Assembly: GCA_030549775.1 (NCBI GenBank)
Contig: CM060181.1
Location: 57,087,201-57,151,200, forward strand
DNA: 64,000 nucleotides
Origin: Tamarix chinensis
Taxonomy: Eukaryota; Streptophyta; Magnoliopsida; Caryophyllales; Tamaricaceae
Direction: 5' to 3'
Each line of letters starts with the position of its first letter. The first letter of the stretch is position 1. Shown here piece by piece: positions 35,371-48,889 of the stretch. A program made the position numbers and the translations under genes. The notes beneath the pieces were generated by a model. It was given only the letters and a program-made list of their open reading frames with translations. It had not been told where the DNA came from and did no database searches.

Positions 35371-37411
35371 AATTAGGATAAGTAATAATAACAATGCATG
35401 CAATAACTCATGGATCATTCCAGAATACAAGCATATACCATAATAGACATTCTAAAAGAGCATATGTTTAACATCAAATTCTGAATAGGTAAGCATAAGG
35501 TATACAACATATTCATAACTTGAACAAGGTATATACTCTCAAGTATTCATAGTGAAAAGTGAAAATCAATTTTAAATAGCCATAATCATATAATAAGAGT
35601 TAGCCAATTACTTCCTCTTTAACCTCATACTAGTCATCATTTTACATTAAACAAAATGGAATTTCTTTACAAATTCCTTATTTATTATGTGAGTATATAA
35701 CTATTTTACTCCACGTTCTTTGAACAATGTGGGATCATTACTCATGGTCTCTCAATACCATGGAAGTCAAACCAAATTATGGACATAATGTCCTAGCTCT
35801 TGCAAAGGAAACTTAATGGACATAAGTTTAGGTTCCTACCAAAGTAACAATGGACTAAAGTCTTGACTCATGCCAAGGAAATCTAATAGACATAAGCCAC
35901 GCTTCCTATCAATCTTGTGGTGACCAAAGCCTTTGGTATAATAACCCACAAGTATATCATCAGTGTGTAGAGTAGGAAAGTCACTAAGATCTATGAGGAT
36001 CCCAGGGTCAACTAGGATCCTACCAAAAGGTAAAAACAACCAAAGGTACACTACTCCCTATTAGCTAATTGAGGATTGAATAATCCTAAACCTTCATAAT
36101 GCTTGTTCCAATTAAAGTTATTAGTGTCTTATTTGATCAAAAAGTTCATTTTGAATAAAATCCCATAACAATATCACATCAATCATACATGCATTATCCA
36201 TTCAACACACCCATAAAGAATTTTCGCATAAATCCATGTTCCTTTTTAGTGTATCTTCAAGAGATCATCCTATTACATAATCCATTATACCAAAATTGGA
36301 ATTATCACATGATAACAATATCCTTAGTAGTTCAAGCCAACCATTGAATTTCCACTTATTCTCTTATTCACAATTCAACTAGGTCATGCTATGGTCAAGG
36401 TCATATTTCATTATTCATTCATAGACTTACCCATTTATGGACTGATATTCCTAATTATTTCTATAAGGTCCAAGAGAGGGTTTAATTAACATTCAACTAG
36501 AGTCTAGTTGATTTATTTATTTCATCAGCTAAATGAAAATAACTACTCGTGGGTAAGGTAAATTCAAGCCATCTTATATAATTGTATTATCTTCTTTTAT
36601 CTTTGCTATGTTATTTCACCTATAAGTTTCTCAATTTATGGTCATGATATAACTTGCTAGAAGTCATCCATCATCTTAATGCAACACTAGTCCCTAATGG
36701 GAGTCTATTTTTATTCGTTTGATAATTAAACTAGATAATTTCATAGTTATGAGCTACTAAGTCAATATCAAATCATAAAACTCAAATATTACCTTCAGGA
36801 AGTAATACATGCAAGAAAAGCGAAATTGGTTGAGCCTAGTCAATTGGTTTCAAAACTAGTAGATGGATCTTGCTAACAAGTCGATTAGTTAGGATATTAT
36901 CAACCCCCTACTAATAGTTAACCAGCCGATCGGTCAGCCATACTAGTCAACTATTTATAGAACTAGTCATTTAGTTTAGCTATATCAGTCAATAGGTATA
37001 ACACATGGCCAACACTTCTAGATTTGCGACCAACTAGTAGACTATTTTAATAACCGATCAATCAGCTTTGTCAAACAAGTAGAATGGTTAAATTTTAGAC
37101 CTAAAATTTTAGCTACCATAGACCCACCGGTCGATTGATCTTATGAGGCCAATCGATCAATCTTGGAGACTAATCAATTGTTATAGGATAAAAAGAAACC
37201 CAAAATATCATCGATTACACATGATTAAATCCCATAACTTGTTCAATGAATTCCAAACATTTAAATTAGGTTATTTAAGACATTTTTACAGAAAATATGC
37301 ATAAATAAACATGTAAAATAATGAAATTATTCTAGAATTCATAGTAAGTCATGCTAGAATATTTTGAACTTATTTTTTTAAATTGTGCATCACATTCTCT
37401 TTTTACTATGT
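35371..37411 (-). mobile_element. Partial L2 LTR, minus orientation
   Basis: It parallels 60650-62270 of the L2 LTR at 59785-63540, including CTCATGGTCTCTC, AACTAGG(A/G)TCCTAC, TAGCTAATTGAGGATTGA and GCATCACATTCTCTT at the right edge. A motif cluster (36830-37190) is in the expected place. The match stops at about 37411, where chromovirus sequence begins. Confidence 0.65.
36830..37190. repeat. CGATTGG-like motif cluster
   Basis: Runs of variants such as AGTCAATTGGTTTC, GTCGATTAGTT, CCGATCGGTCAG and GGTCGATTGATC, in both orientations. Confidence 0.65.
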
Positions 37412-37429
37412 TATTATACAGCAAGTCCA

Positions 37430-37584
37430 ATTCACGTAAGAAGTAATTGATTCGATGGAAGGGAATACTTGAGAGCGAGAATAGTTGGTAAAAAGTAGAA
37501 GACTTGTGGAAGTTACAAAAGGCTATCTAGAGTTATCTATCTTCTATCACTACCAGGCACATTGATGAATTCAGTGGGGGAGAA
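37430..37584 (+). pseudogene. Chromodomain end of a Ty3/gypsy chromovirus polyprotein, with polypurine tract
   Basis: The plus strand reads WKGILESENSW, a stop, KVEDLWKLQKAI, a stop, then SYLSSITTRHIDEFSGGECY. This resembles the integrase-terminal chromodomain of chromoviruses (YLV+WKG.P..E.TWE...DLW.F...I..Y), which targets insertion to marked chromatin. It is followed by the purine run AGTGGGGGAGAA (37573-37584) that primes plus-strand synthesis. Everything upstream (protease to integrase) is missing, so this is an end-only remnant. Confidence 0.65.
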
Positions 37585-38200
37585 TGTTATAACCTGCATT
37601 GTTGCTCTATCAAGTTCTAGAATAATCTAGAATATCTTTGTATGGTCTAGATAAGTGTAGAAAAATGTATAGAATCTACACTAACCTAGATGTTTCAAGA
37701 TGGTTCTAGAGGGAGATGTCTCCAGATCCTTCTACACTTGTATAGATTAGTATGGATAATTCTAAAAACCTTAAAGGAGACTCTAGAAACACTAATGGAC
37801 TCCTCTATCAACTCAATAATGCTTATTAGGCCATTCTAGAGAGATCTATCCCATCACTAGAATACTCTTGGGGGAGGGAAGATGTTCCCTTATAAATAGA
37901 GGATGGCGGGGGAATTTGAGAATCATCTACCGATAGTTTTTTTTTTCAGAGCTATTCTCTCTATAATACAATATTCATTCTCTATCTAAAAGCTCTTTAT
38001 TGAGTTTTCTTATTAATGGTTAGGAATGGGGGCATAAGAAGTATCTTTTGCTTAAGTGTGGTGTACACTTGAAAGAGGAAGGCTGACATTGTCTCTTAAG
38101 GATTTAGAAAATATTAAGGCCTCATGTTTTTAGGCTTAGTGAAGAAGTAAGGGCATGAAAGCTCCCTGATTATAAACCTATCCTCCTTTCCTGTTATTTC
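37585..38200 (+). repeat. LTR start of the chromovirus remnant
   Basis: It begins TGTTATAACCTGCATTG directly after the polypurine tract. A TATA-like CCCTTATAAATAGAGG at about 37886-37901 would serve as the LTR promoter. The right end is not resolved, and I do not see a second copy in the window. Confidence 0.5.
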
Positions 38201-38960
38201 CTATCAAACATAGTTTTATTTTCATCAAAATCTATGATGAATGTTTCCTTGAATACTAAGGTTTAACCTTTTCTCATAGCCGACCATTCCTTAACTTATC
38301 ATTTTAAGCGTATTTCATGAATTTATCTACTATCTTAGAAGGAGGCATAGTTTAAAATGGTTCTAAAGCCTTCATTTATCCAACCTTCTACCATCCTAAC
38401 CCATTACAAGAGAAAAACAAAGATAATCTTTCTAAATCTTTTCAAAGACCATTTAAGTGAAAAGGCAATAATTGATGGATTCTTCATTCAATGAACCAAA
38501 GCTTTGTACCTCACCATATCATGAAGAGACTCTAGTGCTACCTTAGTTAAAAATATTATCATATTCATAGAGGAAGAGAGAATTAATCATGCTTAGTTAG
38601 AAGAGAGAGCAAAGAATCATGTTGAAACCATCACTATTCCATCTGAATAAGTAGAGGCAGGCATAAGTGCCATGCACCCTCAAAAAAATCCATTGGAACA
38701 GAGGATTTCTATGGATCTATATATGTAATTTTTATCCTAGAATTCCTTAATAATAGGGTACTCAAATAAAAATATTTCCCTTAGAAAAGGTTGTTCTAAA
38801 ATTGTGGCTCTAGGGTCGTCATTGATGAAGATGGATCTAGTTTAACCTTGCTAGGTAATTACTCCTCCTTTGGTTTCATTTTATATTAATGCATTATCCT
38901 AAAATTTATTGAGTGTAATAAGTTACACAAGAATAAAAATATAGCTAATGGTCTGAAAAC
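38201..38960. other. Unassigned AT-rich sequence
   Basis: No coding similarity or repeat partner is recognised. It may belong to the chromovirus or to an older element. Confidence 0.35.
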
Positions 38961-41860
38961 AAGAACCCTACTAAGTGCTTATCATGCCAACATTTTCACT
39001 CCTACAAAAACATAGTTTAATAGAATAAATGTAAAGAAGAAAACATAAGAAATGGGGAGTATTATTGGTACACCTATTATAAGATAGATGTTCATAATCT
39101 ATCTTATGAAAGATGCAAGGCTAAATAAACCCTTCTATCAAAATCCTACAATAGAAATTAAATTAAAAAACCTTACCAATCAAGCGAGTTAAAAATCTTG
39201 TAAACTTATTGCTGATAAATCAGTAGAAAAACTATGTGATGAACCTCAATTTCAAAATGTTAACCAATAATAGAATTATGAATGGCCATATACAATACTA
39301 AATTAAATTTAAATAGAATAACATAACTTCAAAAATATTAACAAAAAATTACAAAAGTCCTCAAGTGACAAAATTTTAGGTGAACCTAACTTTCAACAAA
39401 ATAAAAAATCACATATGATCTTATGCTAAATTATATGATTATAAATATCTAAACAATCATAATATCACTATGATGTCATAATGAATAAGCATCCCAACAT
39501 ATTGAAATAGCATACACATATAGATTCATATACTTGGCATAGTTGATAAAACATTAATGACATGTTCTCATATAAAATCATGAAAATCTAAACAACAAAA
39601 TAGGTAGCATAACAAGAGTAATAGGGGAACATGGCCAATGATAAATGCATATCCTATGGAAAGAAACATATATTAATATATATTTGTGAATTAAAGAAGA
39701 ACATGTTCTTATAGAGGAAATATGTGATGAGGGGAGGATGTCATGGATGATAATAAAATTCACGAATTTCATTTGAATTTATATTACATACTTACATGAA
39801 ATATTATGGCATTATTTACCAAGTGAATCATGGATAATAGAAGCACTTACACAAAAAGAAGATATATCATAGGTATAAAAGAGCTAACTACAATAGGAGA
39901 TTAGTGTACATTAACTTGCACCTAATTATTCAGTCTATTAATTTCCATTTACAATATTGACTTATTTCTACATAATGATTCCACTCTAAATAATAGAACT
40001 AATCATTGATCATTTCCAACAAAATATATTACATCCCATATTAAAATTATCATTATTACATATTTCTTTCTATATGATATCATAAATCACTTATATCAGT
40101 TATTCCACTTATTTCATTAATCCATTTCCAATATTAGTTTGCTATCATGGAAACAAAAAATTAAACCCTAAATAACCTAACAAGTCGTAAGCACATTGTA
40201 CTAGTCAACACCATAGGCTTTAATTTAAAATATAATTTTCTAATTTCAAATTAATTCTGTAGTTAACAAATTATTAAAAATGAATTACTAATAATGGAAA
40301 GAGTAAAAACTAAAAATCCATAGTATAATTGAATGACACTAATGGGATAATAGGGGTTAGAGAAAATATTCCTCATAGATATATCAACTAATAATCAAAT
40401 AATATTTCCATGTAATATTTTTTATGGTAACATATAGAAGCTCATATGTATCTACTTCCTAGCCTTTTATCATGAAAATGAACCAAGGTATACTTATGAT
40501 TTGTTATCCAACCAATTAATACCCATGGATAAGATATCTAGATTCAATTAATGATAGCATTATAGATTAAGGAGCAACAATTTTATTCACTACTTGTGGA
40601 TATATAGGTTAAAAATTATGGATTAAATCTTCTATCCTAGAATTTTATTAGTACCGAAAATAACATGGTGATTAAGTTAGATCATAAAGTCCTAACCTTA
40701 GATAAGTGATCATTAAATTAGTTTATTAATATTACAAATACACATAACAATTAAGTTTAATTCATATCTCATGATTAATGATCCCTTAAAATTCAATTAT
40801 CCTCCTATCCTATTTTAATCTATCCTATCATATTGATATAATAAAAAAAATGTAGAATCTAAACACACAAAAATCATAACTTTAATTAGAAAAGATAAAC
40901 AACTAACAAAGATGGAATTCGACTACGTATAATTGTATAACAATAAAATAAACAAATAATAAGAATTGTATGAAACAAACTAAAATATATAGAATAATTA
41001 AAGAAAATAAATGAAAAAATAAACTTAGGAGATATATAAAAAAAAATCTTCTTTTCCTCAATTATCGATCCATATTACCTTAGCTTCATTTTTTCCTGAA
41101 AAACATAGCCAATAGATCAATCTTGAGGAAAAGGGTTAAATTGTCATAAAGAATATACAAAGTTGGGTTAAGATATGTTAAATAGTTCCATCAAATATGC
41201 ACCTATCAAATACTCCTATGCTTGAATCATTTATTTCCCTTAAGTAGCACAACCATAAAAAGTATAAAATGTCCTAATTATCAAGAACCATATCATCTCC
41301 TACAAACAAACACAAGAGGTGTCAATAACTCACATACCAAATATATATGCTTCATTAGAACTCAAAACGACAAAACATAAAGATGTAAAAAAATTATTTT
41401 CAAACACCTTTATGGTCACATATATCACAATCATGTCACCATCATGATCTAAGATTTAAGTCATGAATAATGAAAAACTGTCAAGAATTTTTGTAATAGA
41501 TTCTAACTTTAGGCATGTGGAAGTACTATAGTCTTATGTGTGTTTGGTTTTTGTTTATGCTCTAAAATTCTATTAACGATAATGATCGCCTCTAGGCTTG
41601 TCATTCTCCTCTATTCACTACTAATAAACTAAGGCACATGAAATTTTAGAATTTTACTAATTTGTTGTAATGAGGATAGGGTTGAAGGTAGGATAAATTC
41701 TAAGATTGTGGTATAATGTCTATCACTAGCGAAGCACACAACTTTCACAACTCCAACTATTTATGATTTTCTAATTCACCTATTTTTAGTGAATTTTCTA
41801 CCTCTAATCACGCCTCCTCCTACTACTAATAGCTTCTAAAATGCTAGAAAAAATTTCTTT
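38961..41860 (-). repeat. Highly decayed sequence with an L2-like LTR end at its left
   Basis: 39050-39140 (GGGGAGTATTATTGGTACACC, then CTATCTTATGAAAGATGCAAGG) parallels the L2 LTR end near 47315-47385 and 54290-54350. The remaining 2.7 kb has the same base composition as L2 LTR bodies, but I cannot follow a continuous match. The minus frame at 39578-39772 is unremarkable. Confidence 0.35.
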
Positions 41861-41861
41861 T

Positions 41862-41886
41862 TCTCTTTCTCTCTCTCTCTCTCTAT
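41862..41886 (+). repeat. (CT)n microsatellite
   Basis: A short TCTCTCTCTCTC run. Confidence 0.85.
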
Positions 41887-41910
41887 AATTTTTTAAGTCA
41901 AGTTATGCTT

Positions 41911-42038
41911 CACCAAGTAAGTGCCTTTTAGATTCAATCCTACCCAACACAAGGATTTTATTGTTGCACATTGCACCAAGTAAGTGCCTTTTATGTTCAA
42001 TCCTTCCCAGCACAAGGATTTTATTGTTGCACATTGCA
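41911..42038 (+). repeat. 63-bp tandem duplication
   Basis: Two copies, from 41911 and 41974, both with CACCAAGTAAGTGCCTTTTA, then TTCAATCCT, then CACAAGGATTTTATTGTTGC. They differ at about four positions. Confidence 0.85.
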
Positions 42039-43100
42039 CTTCTTGCTTTACACATCAATGCCTAATGTATTTTTAATAATTTACTATGCACAAACAACAT
42101 TGAGGCACCCTTTGCCTAGATTTTCAACCACAATAATAGCTCATTACCCAATTGTGCTCCATTAACCTTTAACTAAGTGATGAAATATGATACAAAAAAT
42201 TTGTTATGTTTATAGGTTAAATATCAATAAAATAAGATTAAAACTTTGATAAGTTTATGCAACAAATTTTTTTTATAGTAAGCAGCCTATTTGTATAAGT
42301 AGATAAAAGAAGAGAATTTGGCTCCTATCATCTTATTGTATACAATGATTTCTTACTTGTTTGATACAGGATCGAAGAGTATCACACAAGAATAAAAAGT
42401 AGATGGGAAAAATTTATATCCATCATTAAGTCTCACAAGCTTATAAATTTTTATTTATATTATTCCTTAAATTTTTTCTTTGATGATAATTAATTTTTCA
42501 TGTTCATGTTCTTTGGTCGTGAGATGTAACAAAAACATAACAATCATTTTTCATTTTCCTAAAAGCATGATATTTTTTTTTTAAAAAAACATCTCCAACT
42601 ACTTATGTTCATCAAGGCTTTCAATTAGAGGTTTCTTTCATCATATATTCACAATGTGTTATCTTCTTGATTATTGATTCCTTAATTTTTTTTCTTAATA
42701 AAAATAATACAATATCACTAAAAAATAACAAAATGTAAAGAACACTCAAAAAGAAAATAATCAATACTATGCTCACATAAAAATAAAATAAACTATGTTA
42801 TAAAGGATAAAAATGATAAAATTAGACAAAAATATGGGGGAATCATAAGGGTTAAAGTTACGATCGTACATCAAAATCCTCCCCTTGATGTTCTTTACAT
42901 AATTATTTAAGTTGACACCCAATGAATTTCCATGTTTGACATGGATTATTACTTTTATGAAAATAATATAATGATGTAGTGCACTATTATATTCTTTTAT
43001 ATCTATAATAAGATTATAGTCGTGTAATTATCCCCTAACAATGCATCTTTCAAGTTATTGGGTAAGAGTTTCTTCTCTACTTCTAAAGCCTTTTCTATAG
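42039..43100. other. Unassigned AT-rich sequence
   Basis: No feature is supported. A purine-rich stretch on the minus strand at about 42870-42900 (AACATCAAGGGGAGGA) could be a polypurine tract, but nothing around it confirms an element. Confidence 0.3.
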
Positions 43101-43549
43101 AGGGCAGGGAACACATACCTCAACTTCAAGTTGCACTACACATAAGTTAAGTTAATGAAAATCATACGATACACGACATAGCATGATATATATAGCATCC
43201 AAGGCATACAAGTCATAGAGCACACAAGGGCCTTAGCTATATCCTTACCTAAAACAACGCCGAGCTTGGAGTATGCTCCTACGCCTCCTTAAAGTTTTGG
43301 CTTGGTTCACCTATAAAAGGGTAAAACTAATGATTATTCTCCCTTCTACCAAAATACTATTATTACTTATTTTAGTCTAAGATTAGGGTTGTTATTATTA
43401 CATGGAGTTTTATATGTGGAAACTAGGGTTTTACCGTCAAGTTAGCCTACTAGATATTAATAGTCAAATTATACTTATATTACTATTCATAACTATATTT
43501 ATATTATTAAATCTAATAGCTTTATTTCTTCTAATAATAGTACTAATAC

Positions 43550-43952
43550 TTGTTAAAATAAAATAGTAATAATAATATTAATGGTAGTAATACTAATGCT
43601 CTTAGAAATAGAAGCCCTATTATTTTTAAGGTTAAGGCTAATAATGGTTTTAGGGATAAAATAATAATATAATATTAGTAATACTAACAAAGTACTTATA
43701 TTATTAAAGATAATAATGGTAATAGTTATATTTTGAATAATGATAATATAAGGATTCAAATATTTTCGTCACAATAATATTAACAAAATAATAACAATAA
43801 TAATAGTAATAAATAATAATGATGTCATAGTATAAATGTTAGTAATAAAGGCGTTAGGAGTAATATTAGTAATAACAATAATAATAATACTAAGGTTGGG
43901 TATTATCCTTCTATAGTAACAAAATGGTAACATGCCAATTTTAGATTCAACA

Positions 43953-44027
<75 letters not shown>

Positions 44028-44177
44028 TTAAGCATTACAATAATAATAACAATAGCAATAATATAATAACCGAATGATCATAATAATATAAGGGTCCAAT
44101 ATTTATATTAATAATAAAATGTTATAATGGACAAAGTTAGTATTAAATATATTAGCAAGAAAATAATGATATTGATA

Positions 44178-44225
<48 letters not shown>

Positions 44226-44248
44226 GTGATAATAATAATAATAATAAC

Positions 44249-44279
<31 letters not shown>

Positions 44280-44930
44280 TCAACAACAACAAGGATAATC
44301 ATAAAAATACTAAAATTTTAAATCTCCATTAATAGTAGCACTAGTTAGAAATATTTTCCAAATTAGGTTAAGTAGTAGTAGTAGTAGTAGTAGTAATAAT
44401 AATAATAATGTCATTAATAATAATAATGTTAAAAATAATACTAATATTAATGGTAATAAAAATGGTAATAGTAATATAAGGGTTCAAATATTTACCATAA
44501 TAATAAAGATAATAATAATAGGCTAAAGGTAGCATTAGTAATAAGAGTGGAAATAATAGTGAGGATAATAATAATAATAATAATGAGGGAGAATCCTAAT
44601 CATATTAACACTAAAGTTGTAGAACATTAATAATGATAATAATAATAATATTATTACTGGTTTGGAAAATCATAAAGTAAGGTTAAGTAGCGATCCTAAT
44701 AAATGATAATAACAATAATAATAATGATGATGATAATAGTAGTAGTAGTAGTCATAATAATATTATTAATAATAACAAAGATACTATATTAATACAAAAG
44801 TTGTAGCATTTAAAATGATAATACTATATTTATAAACATTTTTTAAGTTAGGTTAGATTATAAAAGTGGTAACATAATAATAATAATAAGGGTAATGCTA
44901 TTAATATTACTAAAAACTATTAACACTTAT
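43550..44930 (-). repeat. TAA/ATT-type microsatellites in L1 LTR
   Basis: Includes long (TAA)n runs at about 43958-44026 and 44186-44280 and an (AGT)n run at about 44371-44393. The poly-Ile frames here are artefacts. Confidence 0.95.
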
Positions 44931-44939
44931 ATATAAAAG

Positions 44940-46110
44940 GTTTAAGGGTTAGAGAAATTAGAACACCACCTAGGGTTGGTGGCGGTACCGGCGGCGGCGA
45001 GTGGCGGCGACGACGGTGGTGGTAGTGGAGGAAGAAAGTTGGAAAGATGGGTTTATAGGCTAGAGGAGTGGAAATGAGATGGTTTTTGAGATGGTGGAAG
45101 GTGTATCAGGTGGAGAGGGCTGGAATGGAGGTGGTGGTACAGCCAGAAGTGGTGGCGCATGTTGGCCGGAGCGGTGGTCGAATGGTGGTGGAAGGTGGAG
45201 AAGGGAGAAGGAGATGGAGGCAGGGAAAGATGGGGGTATGAGGAGGTAGAGGAGGCTTCCTTGGTTGTTTTGGGGGATAGGGATGGGGTTGGTGGTGGTG
45301 GAATAGGCGAAGGGCGGCGAGGGGTGAAAGTATGTTGATTGGGTTGGCAGTTTTGCACGGCCAGGGTGTCTTGTGTAGGGAAAATCAAAGGGCAAGGAGG
45401 GTCTAGTTCGGTCGAGGGTGGTGTAAGGATAGGTTCTGAGGGTGGTTTGGTTAGCAGCGATAGGCGGTGGAGGAGGAGCGCTCGTCTGATGGGGCGGCGA
45501 CGAGAATGGTGGATTTCTGGGTTTTGAAATCAAAACCCAAATTAAGAATGCCCATTGGGGATTTATAGATCAATTGAGGTGGCAATGATAAGGGGAAGAA
45601 GACAAGATGGTGTAGGTTCCAGGCATGCCGCCGGTTGTGGCAGTTGAGGCGGCACTACCATGGCATGGGCGACAAGCTCAAGGGAAGAAGGAAAACGAAA
45701 GGAGCAGGGTGCTCGGGAGAGGGGAATAGGTGGGTTGGGGTTGAAAATGTGAAAGAAAGTGACGAGAGAGGGAGGGGGAGGATGGTGGAAGCAATAGAGG
45801 CCGACGGAGGGCCGGGTTGTAGCTCCTCGGTCGCCACCCACGCCTTGGGGAAGAAGAAGATGTCGGGACCGGATGACTCATGGAGAAAAAGAAGAAAAGA
45901 AAAAAAAAGAACCGGATCGATCGAGAAAGAAGAAAAAAAGAAAGGAGAGGAGTAGTGCGAGCTTGGGCAGTGCGAAGTGGGCGAAAGAGGAAGCTGGGCC
46001 GCGTGGCAGGATGGCCTAGGTCGGGCGAAAGAAAAAAGGAAAAGAGAAGGGGATGAAGAAAAGAAAAAAGGAAAAGGAGGGAAAAAAAGAAAAGAAAAGA
46101 AATAAGAAAA
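44940..46110 (-). repeat. CT-rich leader (minus strand) of L1 LTR, with proline-rich frame
   Basis: The counterpart of 14170-15480. It holds the longest open frame of the window, 157 codons at 45060-45533 (minus), rich in Pro, Ser and Thr. Positions line up with the 134-codon frame of LTR A and words such as FPCT/FPYT and PPL are shared. This shows homology of the DNA, not necessarily a protein. GGCGGCGG words at 44980-45010 match the GCCGCC end of the leader in LTR A. Confidence 0.6.
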
Positions 46111-46415
46111 AGGAGAAATAGGTGGGTTGGGTATTTTTGTATTTTTGGGTTATTTTAAAATAATAATATTTAAAAAATAATAATTAATTCCTTCTTAGAT
46201 TAATTAAGGCTCTTTTTGATTAATAATTATATATATTAAATCCCATTTTAATTAGCAATACTCCCTTAAATTTTTTCTAATTAAAGTATTTATCATTTTC
46301 CTCATTATCCCTAAATAAATCCCCTGTATTTTAAGAAAATAATTTATTTAATTAATTTTTCCAATAAATCCTCACTTAGCCATAATTTCAAGAATTAGAA
46401 TTTTGGAGTATTTCA

Positions 46416-46915
46416 GTTACTTAGATATTCCCCTAGGTACCTTGTTATATGTTTTTAATTGGGTTTTGATGATCCATAATATATATGGTGATTGAATAAC
46501 GTAGCATAGATAGAGTATGAACATACTCAAGGTGTAAATGGCATGCATAGTCGTCAAGAATGACAATGATAGTGAATTTTAGATTCAGCTTTATCACTAA
46601 AGTCTAGTTTCATAGATTCTAGTTGTATTAACCATATCCATTTGATTGTTCATTTAATTGGATTTTTTGAGTTTATTAAACATTATTATTTTCTTTTAGT
46701 TAGTAATAAACCTTGATGTATTTTTTTTTACTAGCCATAGGAGTTAGTGTCAATAGAATAATGGTATATAATTATGCAAGCTGTATTTAATACCCTCATC
46801 ATATAAATCTTATACATATATTTTTCCTTATTTCTCTAGTAAATTAGTTTTGAGGAAACAAGAATGTTATAATATAATATAATCCACTTGGATTTGTTGA
46901 CAGCCTATGTGTTTA
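46416..46915. other. Unassigned AT-rich sequence
   Basis: Lies between the L1 LTR start and the element C-related segment. A stretch with TAATTGGGTTTTGATGATCC recalls some copia LTR starts, but nothing else supports that. Confidence 0.3.
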
Positions 46916-47230
46916 AGTTGGCTAACCTTTCAAAGTAAGAAAATTGAACATCAATGGATGGCCAACAGTCTATCTTATAAGTTTAGAAACAAAACATTAG
47001 TCGACAATTTATATTACAACTTTATGAAAACAACATACCTTACTGGTTACATACAATCAAAATAATAATAAAAAATATCATTGAAAAAATACAAGTGAAG
47101 GGTTATTATAAGACTAAAAATAATATTATCACCATTGGTAGATTTACAATATCATTGGTTGTTTACAAATATTATTATATAAGAATACCATTGGCAAACC
47201 ATTTATATGAACTAGAGGGTATTACGTTGC
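46916..47230 (-). repeat. Second copy of the element C 5' leader
   Basis: It matches 53890-54204 almost throughout, for example CAACTTTATGAAAACAACAT, AATAATATTATCACCATT and GGCAAACCATTTATATGAA. In element C this sequence follows the 3' edge of the 5' LTR. Its presence outside the other LTR implies a tandem LTR-internal-LTR-internal arrangement that was later truncated. Confidence 0.65.
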
Positions 47231-48889
47231 TACACCCACATTTTTTAGTACCGAAAAATGTCATTTTAAAATAGTGGGGAAGTAAAAAATAATCAATAAA
47301 TCTAGAAAAAAATGGGGTATTATCGCCGTACCAAATATTAGATAAACGTCAGCTACCCATCCCATACTAGATATAAGGCTAAAACCAAACAAACAATTTT
47401 AAAGTAGTGTATGCAAACTAACGTTACATAAATATTTAAAACATCATTTACATCACTGGACATTGATGGTCCCAAAAGTAGTCAAATCTAGGGAGAATAA
47501 GAAGTTAAGAACACAGGGTTAAAATGATAGAAAGCATGTAGTAGTGGAAAATAAGTTAGGGCGAGATACAAAAAATGTGCTCTGTCACAAACCCTAAAAA
47601 ACCTTTTGGATGTCTATGCTCACAAGCCCCAAACACAAATTGAGTAAGGCCCACTACTAGTCATCCCTATTAAACTACACATGACCCTCTAATCATGGGA
47701 ATAAGTAGGTAACTAAGCAAACACGTACATTAATACACTATGTTCTAAGTAATACAAATTACCTCCTAAAAGGAGTTACAAGATAAATTATCATAGAAAT
47801 CACACTCAACATGCATCAAGCCAAGTTTAAGCAAGTAAGTGTAGTAACGCACTAGGAATCATTATCATACACATCTCATGAATTCATAGTGTATCAAGCC
47901 CATTATCCAAATGAATACTAAGGTTCATTCTCTAACTTAATTAGTAAAGTTATACCATTTCCTTATCTATTTAATTATATAGGTTATCATGTAGTCAATT
48001 ATTCAAATTATTAACCAATTATTTGTTTAAATTATTATTGAGGTATTCATTCCTACTATTGGCATTATTATCATCTAACCATACTTTCATATCATTATCC
48101 AATTATTCATCATAGAGCGATGGATTGTGTACTATTCCATGCTATCACATAGCATGGAAGCCTATCTAAATCAAGGGACATAAAGCCCTTGTCGAAGCTA
48201 GTAACCATAATAGACATAATTCAAGGATAAAGCCCACCACAACAGATATAAATCTACGCTGAAGCCAACCATAATGGACATAAGCCCAAGCTAAAGCAAA
48301 CCATTTAGGTAACCAAACCTTTTCATATCAATACTCCCTATTACATCATCCATGTATAAAATAAGAAAGGCACTAGAGTCTACTAGGATCTATCTCTAAG
48401 GCAAAGCCTAAGGGCACCAATAAACTTCTAAAGGTAGACTAACCCCTTGTAGCTAATTGAGGATCGAGTAATCTAGATTTATACATAGCTTGATTGTCTT
48501 TCACTTTACGTGATTATTACATTATTCATGAGGTTACATGATCACACATGGCCCATATAAAGAGCAAGAAGGGAAATCACATATTTCTTCCATTTTAATC
48601 CTCCGTCCCCCAACAAAGTGTGGGGTTTCCATATATGCTTGTCTAATGTCAATCATGCCCTATATATCTTTTCATTGAGGCATGTACCATGCTACATTTC
48701 ATATTTAGTATACTCATTAAGCCTTTACAATAATCATTGAGTATGTCATAAATCATGATTCACTCAATCTATTCATTAGGTCACTATGATAATATTTTTA
48801 TTTTATCACTTAAATGATCATAAAACAATCCCATGCATAGCCTCAAAGCAAGACCAACCAAAAAGAACCAAATCACACAAATTAACTTA

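Larger units (their letters stand above)
43101..46415 (-). mobile_element. L1 LTR fragment, minus orientation
   Basis: The right edge TTTTGGAGTATTTCA (ends 46415) is the reverse complement of the LTR start TGAAATACTCC. Reading leftward it has the AT-rich start, a CT-rich leader (minus) at 44940-46110, TTA-type microsatellites (43550-44930) and CTTACCTAAAACAACGCC..GGAGTATGCTCCTACGCC (43245-43295). The last is the reverse complement of the conserved L1 block at 16665-16710 and 21420-21470. It stops near 43100, so the minisatellite and end are absent. Confidence 0.75.

Noticed and set aside
42860..42910. Possible polypurine tract of a minus-strand retroelement
   Set aside because: AACATCAAGGGGAGGA is suggestive, but no coding end or LTR could be tied to it.
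43769..44321. Poly-Ile frames on both strands
   Set aside because: Products of (TAA)n and (ATA)n microsatellites.
45563..45955. Overlapping frames on both strands near the L1 leader
   Set aside because: Same leader composition, overlapping each other, no family resemblance.
46430..46500. Possible copia LTR start (GGGTTTTGATGATCC)
   Set aside because: Only a short word is shared; no primer site, gag or partner LTR was found.
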